A stretch of 64,000 nucleotides of DNA from Streptomyces roseoviridis (GCF_039535235.1 NZ_BAAAWU010000001.1:4774001-4838000), one strand, 5' to 3'; numbered from the stretch's first letter, positions 16,813-25,078 are shown. Translations and numbers: made by a program. The notes: generated by a model from the sequence alone, not told the origin.

Positions 16813-16926
16813 TGGCCGGTCGGGGGCGGACCCGCGGAACTCCTGGAGCCCGCGAAGCGTCCTGTATAACGGTCGGGCGATGGAACGGCCGGGCGCGTGA
16901 TGCCCCGGCGCGGAAGGGAGGCGGGC

Positions 16927-17220
16927 GTGCTCAACCGGCAGCTGCTGAGCGTCCTCGCGCCGCTCCTCTTCCTCCTCGCCGTCGCCGACCTCCTCCTCTC
17001 CGAGGGCGCGGGCCTCTCCACGGCCGTCGCCATGGCCGCGACCGCCTTCCTCTGCGCCCTGATCGGCGCCCGTACGGCCCTGCCCGTACCGCCCACCCGG
17101 GTCCGCACCGCCCTGCGCGACCGTGCCCGGCGCACCGCCTTCCTGCCGCAACGCGATCCCGACGCCCCCGGCCGCCGCAGGCCCCGGGCTCCCGGCCGTC
17201 CCCTCCTGACGGCCGCATAG
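16927..17220 (+). CDS. Small membrane protein (DUF6412-like)
   Basis: A 97-residue protein starting at GTG 16927 with GGAAGGGAGG upstream. Two hydrophobic helices (LLSVLAPLLFLLAVADLLL and AVAMAATAFLCALIGA) are followed by a basic Arg/Pro-rich tail. It resembles short membrane proteins encoded just before YidC-like genes in streptomycetes. A TATAAC hexamer at about 16865 may serve as the -10 box for this gene and the insertase. Confidence 0.7.
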   Translation: MLNRQLLSVLAPLLFLLAVADLLLSEGAGLSTAVAMAATAFLCALIGARTALPVPPTRVRTALRDRARRTAFLPQRDPDAPGRRRPRAPGRPLLTAA

Positions 17221-17224
17221 GGGC

Positions 17225-17277
17225 GCACCGCACGTTCGCACCGCACGTTCGCACCGCGCACGTTCCACCGCACGCTC
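17225..17277. repeat. Four short GCACCGCACGTTC direct repeats
   Basis: Two exact 13-bp copies (17225-17237 and 17238-17250), one 15-bp variant and one partial copy fill most of the gap before the insertase gene. They could be protein-binding sites or slippage products. Confidence 0.6.
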
Positions 17278-17352
17278 GCGCGCGCCCCTCGCGGTTCCGT
17301 CCTGCCGATGTCTCTCACCCCCGGCACGACGAGACCCCACGGAGGGCTCCCC

Positions 17353-18144
17353 ATGTCCGTTTTCGCCTCTTTGGTCGAGCAGCTCGCCGACCTGCTCCAG
17401 CCGCTGTTCGCCGCCTCTTCCACCGCCGCCGCCATCGTGCTGTTCACGATGGCCGTACGTCTCGCGGTCCATCCGCTCTCCCGGGCCGCTGCCCGCGGCC
17501 AGAAGGCCCGCGTCCGGCTGGCCCCGCAGCTCGCCGAGCTGCGCAAGAAGCACGCCAAGAACCCCGAGCGGCTGCGGAAGGCGGTGATGGAGCTGCACGC
17601 CGCCGAGAAGGTCTCGCCCGTCGCGGGCTGCCTGCCGAGCCTGCTCCAGGCGCCCGCGTTCCTCCTGATGTTCCACCTCTTCTCCAGCGGGCGGATGGCC
17701 GGGCACGACCTCCTCGGGGCCCCGCTCGGCGACCACTTCGCGGACGCCCTGGCGCACGGCGGCGTCCTCGGCCCGGCGGGGCGGGTCTACCTGGTCCTGT
17801 TCGCGCTGGTCGCGGCCGTCGCCACGTACAGCTACCGCTACGCGAAGCGGCAGAACGCGCTCCTCGCGCCCCAGGCGGTGGAGCCCGGTCAGCCGGGCGC
17901 CGGCCTGGCCGAGGGGCTGGCCCGGTTCATGCCGCTGCTCTCCTTCGCGACGCTCGTCTCGGTCGCCGTCGTGCCCCTGGCCGCCGCCCTCTACATCGTC
18001 ACCAGCACCACCTGGACCGCCGTGGAGCGGGCCTTCCTCTACCGGGACACGCCCACGGCGGGCGGTACGGCGGGCGGGACGAAGGGTGGTACGCGGGGCG
18101 GGACGAAGGGCGGTACGGGGGGCGGCGTGGTTACTCCCGCGTAA
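17353..18144 (+). CDS. YidC/Oxa1-family membrane insertase
   Basis: A 263-residue polytopic protein. The YidC core is seen in FTMAVRLAVHPLSRAAARGQ (conserved Arg in TM1 region), the coiled C1 loop KARVRLAPQLAELRKKHAK, and MELHAAEKVSPVAGCLPSLLQAPAFLLMFHL. It lacks the long N-terminal domain of housekeeping YidC and probably represents the second, specialised insertase of streptomycetes. The C-terminus ends in a tandem GGT(A/K/R)GGT repeat. GGAGGG lies before ATG 17353. Confidence 0.87.
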   Translation: MSVFASLVEQLADLLQPLFAASSTAAAIVLFTMAVRLAVHPLSRAAARGQKARVRLAPQLAELRKKHAKNPERLRKAVMELHAAEKVSPVAGCLPSLLQAPAFLLMFHLFSSGRMAGHDLLGAPLGDHFADALAHGGVLGPAGRVYLVLFALVAAVATYSYRYAKRQNALLAPQAVEPGQPGAGLAEGLARFMPLLSFATLVSVAVVPLAAALYIVTSTTWTAVERAFLYRDTPTAGGTAGGTKGGTRGGTKGGTGGGVVTPA

Positions 18145-18189
18145 GGGTCCAGGGTGTGAACGGGGTCTTGCAGCGCGCCCCGTTCTCTT

Positions 18190-18228
18190 GGAGGATCGAC
18201 CAATCCTCCGATGGCCGCACTCCATCGG
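18190..18228 (+). promoter_or_regulatory. Two overlapping inverted repeats before the FAH-family gene
   Basis: GGAGGAT (18190-18196) pairs with ATCCTCC (18203-18209). CCGATGG (18208-18214) pairs with CCATCGG (18222-18228). The stems share two bases, so only one can form fully at a time in RNA. They lie 52-91 nt before the ATG of the next gene. An operator pair, terminator or attenuator are all possible. Confidence 0.5.
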
Positions 18229-18280
18229 CCGGGGTTCCACACGGCCTCCCCCGGGCCACCTCGACCACAGGGAGAAGACC

Positions 18281-19138
18281 ATGAAGCTGCTGCGTGTCGG
18301 CCCGGCAGGGGCCGAACGGCCCGCCCTCCTCGACCAGGACGGGACGCTGCGCGACCTGTCCGCGCTGGTCGACGACATCGACGGCAGTCTCCTCGCCGAC
18401 GGGGCCGCCCTCGACCGCGTCCGGGCCGCGCTCGGCGCGGGCGTGCTGCCCGCGCTGGACGCGACCGGGCTGCGGATCGGTCCGCCGGTCGGCCGGATCG
18501 GCAAGGTCGTGTGCATCGGGCTGAACTACCACGGCCACGCGGCCGAGGTCGGGGCGGCGATCCCCGAGGAGCCGGTCGTCTTCCTCAAAGCCGCCGACAC
18601 CGTCGTCGGCCCGGACGACACCGTGCTCGTGCCGCGCGGCTCGGTGAAGACGGACTGGGAGGTCGAGCTGGCCATCGTCATCGGCCGCACCGCCCGTTAC
18701 CTGGAGACCGACGAGGAGGCCCTCGCCCACGTCGCCGGGTACGCGCTCGCCCACGACGTCTCCGAGCGCGAGTTCCAGATCGAACGCGGCGGCACCTGGG
18801 ACAAGGGCAAGAACTGCGAGACCTTCAACCCGCTGGGCCCCTGGCTGGTCACCGCCGACGAGGTCCCCGACCCGCAGGACCTCGCCCTGAGGCTGTGGGT
18901 CAACGGCGAGCTGAAGCAGGACGGCCACACCTCCGACCAGATCTTCCCCGTCGCCGAGGTGGTCCGCTACGTCAGCCGGTTCATGACGCTCTACCCCGGC
19001 GACATCATCAACACCGGTACGCCGGCGGGCGTCGCCATGGGGCAGCCGGAGCCCAAGCCGTACCTGCGCGCCGGCGACGTCGTCGAGCTGGAGATCGAGG
19101 GCCTGGGCCGGCAGCGCCAGGAGCTCAAGAGCGCCTGA
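18281..19138 (+). CDS. Fumarylacetoacetate hydrolase-family protein
   Basis: A 285-residue enzyme of the FAH superfamily (hydrolases, isomerases and decarboxylases of beta-keto acids). Marks: VCIGLNYHGHAAEVG, EPVVFLKAADTVVGP, WEVELAIVIGRTARYL (metal-binding Glu pair), GKNCETFNPLGPWLVT, and the C-terminal NTGTPAGVAMG and GDVVELEIEGLG. This set matches the branch annotated as 2-hydroxyhepta-diene-dioate isomerase/ureidoglycolate-lyase-like, so the substrate cannot be fixed. A GGGAGAAGACC site precedes the ATG. Confidence 0.88.
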   Translation: MKLLRVGPAGAERPALLDQDGTLRDLSALVDDIDGSLLADGAALDRVRAALGAGVLPALDATGLRIGPPVGRIGKVVCIGLNYHGHAAEVGAAIPEEPVVFLKAADTVVGPDDTVLVPRGSVKTDWEVELAIVIGRTARYLETDEEALAHVAGYALAHDVSEREFQIERGGTWDKGKNCETFNPLGPWLVTADEVPDPQDLALRLWVNGELKQDGHTSDQIFPVAEVVRYVSRFMTLYPGDIINTGTPAGVAMGQPEPKPYLRAGDVVELEIEGLGRQRQELKSA

Positions 19139-19145
19139 CCGTGAC

Positions 19146-19172
19146 TCCGGGGCCGGACCGCCCGGCCCCGGA
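19146..19172 (+). terminator. GC-rich hairpin terminator
   Basis: TCCGGGGCCGG (19146-19156) pairs perfectly with CCGGCCCCGGA (19162-19172) across a 5-nt loop, directly after the FAH-family gene. Confidence 0.7.
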
Positions 19173-19190
19173 CGGCGAGCGGACCTGAGC

Positions 19191-19331
19191 CGTTCGGGCG
19201 GCGTTGCCGTTGTTCGGGCGGCGTTGCCGTTGTTCGAGCGGCGCCGCCGCCGTTCGGCCTGTCGCCGAGGTCGTTCGGGCAGTGCCTGCGCCGTTCCGGC
19301 GACGCCTCCGCCGTTCCGGGCGTGGGCGCCG
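19191..19331. repeat. Seven-unit 20-bp tandem array
   Basis: Units begin at 19191, 19211, 19231, 19251, 19272, 19292 and 19312, each starting with (C/T)GTTC and continuing GGGCGGCGYYGCCKYCG. The first two are nearly identical and later ones drift. The 20-bp period is close to two helical turns. The array ends 35 nt before the start of the surface protein gene at 19367 and lies entirely in non-coding DNA. Confidence 0.75.
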
Positions 19332-19366
19332 CCATCTCCTCATACGTTGTGCCTATTTTGCCGCCT

Positions 19367-20902
19367 ATGCGCTCATATGTACCGTGGCGGCGTCGTCGCC
19401 TGCTGCCCGCCGCCGCGGCGACCGCGGCCGGCGCGGCCCTGCTGACCGGAGCCCTGGCGGCCACCGCCCTCGCCGACCCGCTGCCGGGCGGCCTCGGCCC
19501 GTGCCTGCCGGGCAGCTGCCCCGCGCCGTACCCCGACATCCACAACGGCGTCATCGCGGGCCGCGACAACAACGTCAACGTCTTCGTCGGCGGCGACTTC
19601 CGGGTCCGGGAGGCGGCGGCCGAGGCGGAGGGCAAGGTCGTGGTCCTCGGCGACTTCGACATGAGGAAACGTCCCGGCGCCTCGCAGGTCTACAACGTCG
19701 GCGTCGCCGGCGTCGGTTCGCGCGTCGTGCCCGACAACGGCTCCGCCTTCCTCACCACGGGCGGCGACGTCACCGTCGCCAAGGGCCAGCGCCTGCTGGC
19801 CGAGGAGGGCGTGGTCCACGGAGTCGTACGGTACGGGGGCGTGCTCACCGGCACGGTCAGCCCCAAGGCGGTCGCCGACCCCGGCGCCGCCGGCCCGTAC
19901 AAGAGCCTGCGCGACATGCTGTCCACCGCCAGCCGCTGCTACGCGTACGTGGCGGGCGCGCCGCGCGCCGCGACCGGCACGGCCGTCAACGGGGGCGGCG
20001 AGACGGTGTTCACCGGCGACGGCAAGTCGGCGATCCAGGTCTTCACCGTCGACTTCGACCTGGAGTCGGCCAGGGGCGGCGCCCAGGGGCTGATCTTCCG
20101 CCGCATCCCGCACGGCGCGACCGTCCTCGTCAACGTCCTCGGCGCGCGGCGGACCGTCGACACGTACGTCAACGGCTTCCAGGAGGGGCTGCGCGACCGG
20201 CTCCTGTGGAACTTCCCCGACGCCAAGGACGTGACCTTCGAGGGCAGCGGGCAGTTCGAGGGCAGCGTGCTCATCGGCGAGCCGGCCGGTACGGCCACGG
20301 TGACCATGCCCGGCATGAACGGGCGCTTCTACACCAGCGGTTCCCTCACCCACACCTCCGTGGCGGGCGGGGGCGGCGGGCAGGAACTGCACGCGTACCC
20401 GTTCGACGGCGATCTGCCCTCCTGTGACGAGCCCACCCCGCCTCCCACACCGACACCCACCCCCACCCCTACGCCCGACCCTGACCCCACGCCTGACCCT
20501 GACCCCACGCCTGACCCTGACCCCACGCCCGACCCCGACCCCACGCCCGACCCCGACCCCACGCCCGACCCCGACCCCACTCCGGACCCTGGCCCTGACC
20601 CCGACCCCACTCCTGAGCCGGACGTCAACGGCGGGACCACGGCCGGCGGCTCGACCGGCAGCGGTGGTACGGACGGTGGCGCCGACGGCGGCGCGACCTC
20701 CGGTGGTCACGGCACCAGCGGCGGGACCGCCGGAGGGGGGACCACCGGCGGCCTCACCACCGGCGGCGGGGAACTGCCCGACACGGGCGCCGGCTCCGGT
20801 CCGGGCACCGCCACGGTGCTCGCGGGCGCCCTGGCCGTCGTCCTCGTGCTGAGCGGCGGTGTCCTCGTGTCCGTCAGCCGGCAGCGTCGCCGTACGAGCT
20901 GA
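19367..20902 (+). CDS. Choice-of-anchor A surface protein with LPDTG signal
   Basis: A 511-residue exported protein. An Arg-rich n-region and Ala-rich signal peptide end near ALADPLPGG. The 'choice-of-anchor A' domain follows, with FNVFVGGDF-like NVNVFVGGDFRV and GSVLIGEPAGTATV. Next come about ten Asp-Pro/Thr-Pro repeats (PDPDPTPDP), a Gly/Thr/Ser-rich stalk, then LPDTGAG, a TM helix and RQRRRTS, which is a sortase-anchoring tail. The Pro-rich stalk would span the wall. No good ribosome site is visible at ATG 19367. The last 29 nt overlap the convergent gene at 20874. Confidence 0.82.
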   Translation: MRSYVPWRRRRLLPAAAATAAGAALLTGALAATALADPLPGGLGPCLPGSCPAPYPDIHNGVIAGRDNNVNVFVGGDFRVREAAAEAEGKVVVLGDFDMRKRPGASQVYNVGVAGVGSRVVPDNGSAFLTTGGDVTVAKGQRLLAEEGVVHGVVRYGGVLTGTVSPKAVADPGAAGPYKSLRDMLSTASRCYAYVAGAPRAATGTAVNGGGETVFTGDGKSAIQVFTVDFDLESARGGAQGLIFRRIPHGATVLVNVLGARRTVDTYVNGFQEGLRDRLLWNFPDAKDVTFEGSGQFEGSVLIGEPAGTATVTMPGMNGRFYTSGSLTHTSVAGGGGGQELHAYPFDGDLPSCDEPTPPPTPTPTPTPTPDPDPTPDPDPTPDPDPTPDPDPTPDPDPTPDPDPTPDPGPDPDPTPEPDVNGGTTAGGSTGSGGTDGGADGGATSGGHGTSGGTAGGGTTGGLTTGGGELPDTGAGSGPGTATVLAGALAVVLVLSGGVLVSVSRQRRRTS

Positions 20903-21362
20903 GCAGCCGCTCCAGGCCGAGGACGACCAGGGCGTGGTCCTCGGCCTGCGGCAGGCCCGAGACGGTGACCGAGCCGATGACGCCGGCGCCCGCGACGGCG
21001 AGGGGGAACGAGCCGCCGTGCGCCGCGAACCGGTCCGGGTCCAGGCGCGAGGACGCCTCGAAGGTCGTGCCCTTGGCGCGGAAGCGGGCGCCGACCAGGA
21101 ACGAGCTCACGCCGTACCGCTCCACCACCCGCCGCTTGCGGTCGATCCAGGCGTCGTTGTCGGCGCTCGACCCGGGCAGGGCGCAGTGGAACAGCTGCTG
21201 GGCGCCGCGCCGCACGTCGATCGCGACCGGTGCCCGTCGCTCCCGCGCGAGCCCGACCAGGATCGTGCCGAGGGTCCAGGCGTCGTCGTACGTGAAGCGG
21301 GGGAGGACCAGGCGGGCCTCCTGCGCTTGAAGCTCCTCGATCGCGTCGGGCCCGGCGTTCAC
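20874..21362 (-). CDS. Heme-degrading domain (UPF0303/HbpS-like) protein
   Basis: A 162-residue protein. The GlcG/HbpS-like fold is indicated by AWTLGTILVGLARERRAPVAIDV, AWIDRKRRVVERYGVSSFLVG, and the C-terminal AAHGGSFPLAVAGAGVIGSVTVSGLPQAEDHALVV, which matches the UPF0303 branch. It starts at GTG 21362 within GTGA, overlapping the stop of the upstream oxidoreductase by 4 nt, so the two are translationally coupled. Heme binding is known for relatives but is only an inference here. Confidence 0.8.
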   Translation of the reverse strand: MNAGPDAIEELQAQEARLVLPRFTYDDAWTLGTILVGLARERRAPVAIDVRRGAQQLFHCALPGSSADNDAWIDRKRRVVERYGVSSFLVGARFRAKGTTFEASSRLDPDRFAAHGGSFPLAVAGAGVIGSVTVSGLPQAEDHALVVLGLERLLSSYGDAAG

Positions 21363-22429
21363 AGCGTCACCGCCACGCCCTCGCGGGCGGACTTCCTCGC
21401 CGCTTCCAGGACGTCGAGCGCGGCGGCGGCCTCGTGGGCCGTGACCGGGTTCTCGCCCGTACCGCGCAGGGCGGCGGCGACGGCCGCGTAATAGGCGGGA
21501 TAGTCGCCCGGCAGGGTCTCGACGGGGTCGCCGCCGCCGGTCAGCGGTGACTCGCCCGCGCCGAGCCGGCCCCACAGCTCCTCCGACTCCCGGCCCCAGA
21601 CGGCGCCGGGCCCGGGCCGCAGCCCCTCGCGCAGGGCGGCCTCCTGGGGATCGAGGCCGTACTTCACGTAGCCGGCCCGGCTGCCGAGGACCCGGAAGCG
21701 GGGGCCGAGCTGGGCGGTGGTGGCGCTCACCCACAGGTGCGAGCGCACGCCGCCCGCGTGGGTGAGGGCGAAGAAGGTGTCGTCGTCGGCCTGGGCGCCC
21801 GGGCGGCGGACGTCGGACTCGGCGTACACGCGGACGACCGGGCCGAAGAGGACCAGGGCCTGGTCGACGACGTGGCTGCCGAGGTCGTAGAGCAGCCCGC
21901 CGATCTCCTCCGGCGCGCCGGACTCGCGCCAGCCGCCCTTGAGCTGCGGGCGCCAGCGCTCGAAGCGGGACTCGAAGCGCTGGACCTCGCCGAGGGCGCC
22001 GTCGGCGACGAGCGCGCGCAGGGTGAGGAAGTCGTTGTCCCAGCGCCGGTTCTGGAAGACCGACAGGAGCAGGCCGCGCTCGTCGGCCAGGGCGGCGAGG
22101 TCGCGCGCCTCGGCGGCGGTGCCGGCGAGCGGCTTGTCCACGACGACGGGCAGGCCGGCCTCCAGCGCGGCGGTGGCGACCGGGACGTGGGTCTTGTTCG
22201 GCGAGGCGACCACGACCAGATCGAGCTCGCCGGCCCGGGCGAGCAGTTCCTCGGGCGAGCCCGCGACCCGGACGTCCGGGTGCTCGGCGCGGGCCTGCGC
22301 GGCGCGCTCGGGGTTGCCCGTGGTGACCGTGTCGAGGACGAGGTCGGGGGAGGCGGCGATCAGCGGGGCGTGGAAGACGGAGCCCGCGAGGCCGTAGCCG
22401 ACGAGTCCGACGCGGAGGGGGGAAGCCAT
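21359..22429 (-). CDS. Gfo/Idh/MocA-family oxidoreductase
   Basis: A 356-residue NAD(P)-dependent dehydrogenase. The Rossmann motif is GLVGYGLAGSVFHAPLI at the N-terminus, the VVVASPNKTHVPVATAALEAG segment follows, and the signature DKPLAGT (the catalytic Lys of EKP-type motifs) is near residue 95. The C-terminal beta-sheet domain contains GGLLYDLGSHVVDQAL. Substrates of the family are sugars or polyols. It is divergent from the ROK regulator at 22485, with an 11-bp palindrome between them, suggesting sugar-responsive control. Confidence 0.9.
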   Translation of the reverse strand: MASPLRVGLVGYGLAGSVFHAPLIAASPDLVLDTVTTGNPERAAQARAEHPDVRVAGSPEELLARAGELDLVVVASPNKTHVPVATAALEAGLPVVVDKPLAGTAAEARDLAALADERGLLLSVFQNRRWDNDFLTLRALVADGALGEVQRFESRFERWRPQLKGGWRESGAPEEIGGLLYDLGSHVVDQALVLFGPVVRVYAESDVRRPGAQADDDTFFALTHAGGVRSHLWVSATTAQLGPRFRVLGSRAGYVKYGLDPQEAALREGLRPGPGAVWGRESEELWGRLGAGESPLTGGGDPVETLPGDYPAYYAAVAAALRGTGENPVTAHEAAAALDVLEAARKSAREGVAVTL

Positions 22430-22435
22430 ACGGAT

Positions 22436-22460
22436 ACTTTGGCAACGCTGTTGCCAAAGT
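22436..22460. promoter_or_regulatory. Perfect palindromic operator between oxidoreductase and ROK genes
   Basis: ACTTTGGCAAC (22436-22446), GCT, GTTGCCAAAGT (22450-22460): an 11-bp perfect inverted repeat with a 3-bp spacer. It starts 7 bp upstream of the minus-strand ATG and 25 bp before the plus-strand GTG. Its position and symmetry fit an operator for the divergently encoded ROK repressor. Confidence 0.75.
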
Positions 22461-22484
22461 GCAAGCGACCGGCACAATGGCCTG

Positions 22485-23858
22485 GTGAAGAGGGACAACG
22501 GCCTCGGCCTCGGGGGCATGCGACGCGTGGGCGTCGGCGCGGACGCGGGCGGGGAAGGCGGCGTGGACATGAGCGCGGACGGCGGCAGCGGCATCGGCAT
22601 CGGTGGCGGCGGCAGCAGCAGCGGTGGCGGCAGCGGTGGCGGGAGGCAGGGCGGTACGGGCCAGGCCGGGGCCGCGGGCCTGTCCGCGCTGCGCGGGCCC
22701 AACACCGCGCGGGTGCTCGACCTGCTCCGCACGGCGGGGGAGGGCGGCATCAGCCGCCTGGAGCTGGCGGCGGGCAGCGGCCTCACCCCGCAGGCCGTCA
22801 GCAAGATCACCGCCCGGCTGCGGTCCGAGGGCCTCGTGGCGGACGCCGGCCGCCGCGCCTCCACGGGCGGCAAGCCGGCCACCGTGCTCCGGCTCGTCCC
22901 CTCGGCCGCGTACGCGATCGGGATCCACCTCGACCGCGACGAGCTCACCGCCGTCCTGCTCGACCTCTCGGGCGCGCGGGTCGCCGAACGCCGCTCCCCC
23001 CTGGACCTCGGCGCGGGCGCGGACACGGTCCTGGCGGCGGTCGGTACGGAGGTCGAGGCGCTGAGGGGGCAGCTGGGAGCCGCCCCCCTTCCCACGCCCG
23101 TCTCCGCTCCCGCCCCTGCCCCCGCCGCCGTCCCCGTCCCCGTCTCCGCTCCCGCCCCCGTCCCCGCCGCCGGTGCCGCCCCCGGCCGCGTCCTCGGCGT
23201 CGGGGTCGCCATGCCCGGGCCGCTGGACCACTGGGCGGGGAGGCCCGGCCGGGTCACCGGGTTCCCCGCGTGGGAGGGCTTCCCGCTGCGGGACGAGCTG
23301 GTGCGGCGACTCGGGGTGCCGGTCGTGGTCGACAAGGACACCAACGCCGCCGCGCTCGGACTGGCGCTGCGCCCGGGGGCTCCCGGCTCGTTCGCGTACG
23401 TCCACCTCGGTACGGGGCTGGGCGCGGGGCTCGTCCTCGGCGGGGCCGTGCTCCGCGGGGGCAGGACCGGGGCCGGGGAGCTCGGGCACCAGACCGTGCA
23501 GATGGACGGTCCGCCCTGCGAGTGCGGCGGGCGCGGCTGCCTGGAGGTGCTGTGCCTGGACGCCCTGGCCCGTGGCGAGGTGACCCGCGCCGCCCGGGTC
23601 CTCGGGACCGGGGCGGCCAACCTGGTCCGGCTGCTCGACATCGACCGGGTGCTGCTGGGCGGCCGGGCGGTCCTGGCCGACCCGCAGGCGTACGCGCGCG
23701 GGGTCCGCGAGGTCCTGGGCGGCCTCGGCCTCCCGGCGGACGTCGAGGTCGCCGGAACCCCGCACCCGGTCGCCGAGGGCGCGGCCCAGCTGGTCCTCGC
23801 GCCGGTCTTCGGCAAGGAACCCCACGTCCGACGGTCCCATGATCGGGAAATAGGCTGA
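22485..23858 (+). CDS. ROK-family transcriptional regulator
   Basis: 457 residues from GTG 22485. A Gly/Ser-rich N-terminal ~65 residues precedes the winged HTH (LRGPNTARVLDLLRTAGEGG, LTPQAVSKITARLRSEGLV). The ROK sugar-kinase-like domain follows, with the zinc-site Cys cluster CECGGRGCLE, GVGVAMPGPLDHWAG, DKDTNAAALG and HLGTGLGAGLVLGG. A Pro-Ala-Val-rich insert of about 35 residues interrupts the kinase-like domain near residue 205. ATG 22569 has a better ribosome site (GGGAAGG) and would remove the Gly-rich head. It probably represses the divergent oxidoreductase in response to a sugar. Confidence 0.88.
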   Translation: MKRDNGLGLGGMRRVGVGADAGGEGGVDMSADGGSGIGIGGGGSSSGGGSGGGRQGGTGQAGAAGLSALRGPNTARVLDLLRTAGEGGISRLELAAGSGLTPQAVSKITARLRSEGLVADAGRRASTGGKPATVLRLVPSAAYAIGIHLDRDELTAVLLDLSGARVAERRSPLDLGAGADTVLAAVGTEVEALRGQLGAAPLPTPVSAPAPAPAAVPVPVSAPAPVPAAGAAPGRVLGVGVAMPGPLDHWAGRPGRVTGFPAWEGFPLRDELVRRLGVPVVVDKDTNAAALGLALRPGAPGSFAYVHLGTGLGAGLVLGGAVLRGGRTGAGELGHQTVQMDGPPCECGGRGCLEVLCLDALARGEVTRAARVLGTGAANLVRLLDIDRVLLGGRAVLADPQAYARGVREVLGGLGLPADVEVAGTPHPVAEGAAQLVLAPVFGKEPHVRRSHDREIG

Positions 23859-23978
23859 TCGGGCGGAATGCGCGGTGCGTACGGGGGCCCGGCCGCGTCG
23901 GTCCCGGGGCCGCCCCGTCCCGCGTGGCAGCGTCGCGGGCGTCCCGTACGTCCCGCGAGCAGCAAAGGCACCGCCCCC

Positions 23979-25028
23979 ATGCGACTGCGCAACGCCCTCG
24001 CCCTCGCCGCGCTGACCACGGCCGCCACCGTCCCGGTGGCGCACGCCCTGGCGGCCACCCCCGCCGTGGCGGCCCTCCTTCCGGCCGCCGCCACCCCCGC
24101 CGCCACCCCCGTCGCCGTGCCCGGCGCCGCCCCCGGCGCAGCCCTCGCGCCCGCGTGCGGGGACGCCGACGCCACGGCCTTCCCGCTGACGGCCCGGATC
24201 GTCGGCGGGCCCGTCGAGTACGCCGCCGGAGGGGCCTACGGGACCTGGCACCTGGAGATCCGCAACACCACCGCCGGGCCCTGCCGGGGCGTCCACCCGG
24301 TGCTCGTCCTGACCGACAGCGGCCGGTCGCTGCGCCCCGACCAGATCCGCGCGGAGTTCTACGACGCGACGGCGCGGCTGTGGCGGCCGGTGGCGTTCGA
24401 GGCCACGGACCGGGCGGAGAGCGTGGGCGTCTTCGCCGACAACCGGCCGTCCGCCGCCTCCACGTCCCCCGCCCCCGCCCCCGCGTCCGCCGCCCCCAGG
24501 GCCCCCGCCCCCTCCGCCACCGCGACGCGCTCCCCCGCGACGCGCTCCCCCGCGACGCGCTCCCCCGCGACGCGCTCCCCCGCGACGAGCCCCCCGCCCA
24601 CCGCCCCGGCCCCCGTCCCCGCCTTCGCCGGGTTCGCGGTGCCGGCCCGCGGCACCCTGACCGTTCCCGTCCGCCTCGCCTTCCGTGCCGACGCCGCGCC
24701 CGACGACGACGTGGTCGTCAACGCCGCCGTCGTCCAGCGGCGCGGTGACGACGGCGACTGGGTCGGCGAGTCGGGCGACTACCGGCTGGCCATCGGCCCC
24801 GCCGACCCGGACGCCGACGTCCCCGCCCACCCCTCCGCCTCGGCCCCGGCATCCGACCCGTCGGCGCCCGCCCGCCCCACCGCACCCGGTACCGGCACCG
24901 ACCCGCGCTTCCCCGAACTCGCCCAGACCGGGCGGGAGTCCGCCCTCCGGCATGCCGCCGCCGCCGCGGCCCTCCTCGCGGCGGGCGCGGTGATCCTCCT
25001 CGCCGTCCGCCGCCTCCGGAACCCGTAG
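23979..25028 (+). CDS. Secreted protein with LAQTG sortase signal
   Basis: A 349-residue exported protein. The signal peptide is MRLRNALALAALTTAATVPVA. Next is an Ala/Pro-rich segment and a beta-rich domain (DADATAFPLTARIVGGPVEY to FEATDRAESVG) that is split by a Pro/Ala/Thr linker containing four to five SPATR repeats. The C-terminus has LAQTG, a TM helix and RRLRNP, the arrangement of class E sortase substrates (LAxTG). The domain resembles unnamed streptomycete surface proteins. ATG 23979 matches the signal peptide start. Confidence 0.75.
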   Translation: MRLRNALALAALTTAATVPVAHALAATPAVAALLPAAATPAATPVAVPGAAPGAALAPACGDADATAFPLTARIVGGPVEYAAGGAYGTWHLEIRNTTAGPCRGVHPVLVLTDSGRSLRPDQIRAEFYDATARLWRPVAFEATDRAESVGVFADNRPSAASTSPAPAPASAAPRAPAPSATATRSPATRSPATRSPATRSPATSPPPTAPAPVPAFAGFAVPARGTLTVPVRLAFRADAAPDDDVVVNAAVVQRRGDDGDWVGESGDYRLAIGPADPDADVPAHPSASAPASDPSAPARPTAPGTGTDPRFPELAQTGRESALRHAAAAAALLAAGAVILLAVRRLRNP

Positions 25029-25078
25029 GCCACGCTCCGTACACCCGCCCGTTCACCCCGGTCTGCGACGATCACCGG

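Noticed and set aside
24528..24590. CRISPR-like short repeats (CGCGACGCGCTCCCC units)
   Set aside because: Repeats are contiguous and in frame, encoding SPATR blocks in a surface protein linker; no spacers and no cas genes.
20874..24953. A 1359-codon open frame on the minus strand
   Set aside because: Only its last 162 codons are real (UPF0303 protein); the rest is the shadow of the oxidoreductase and ROK genes.
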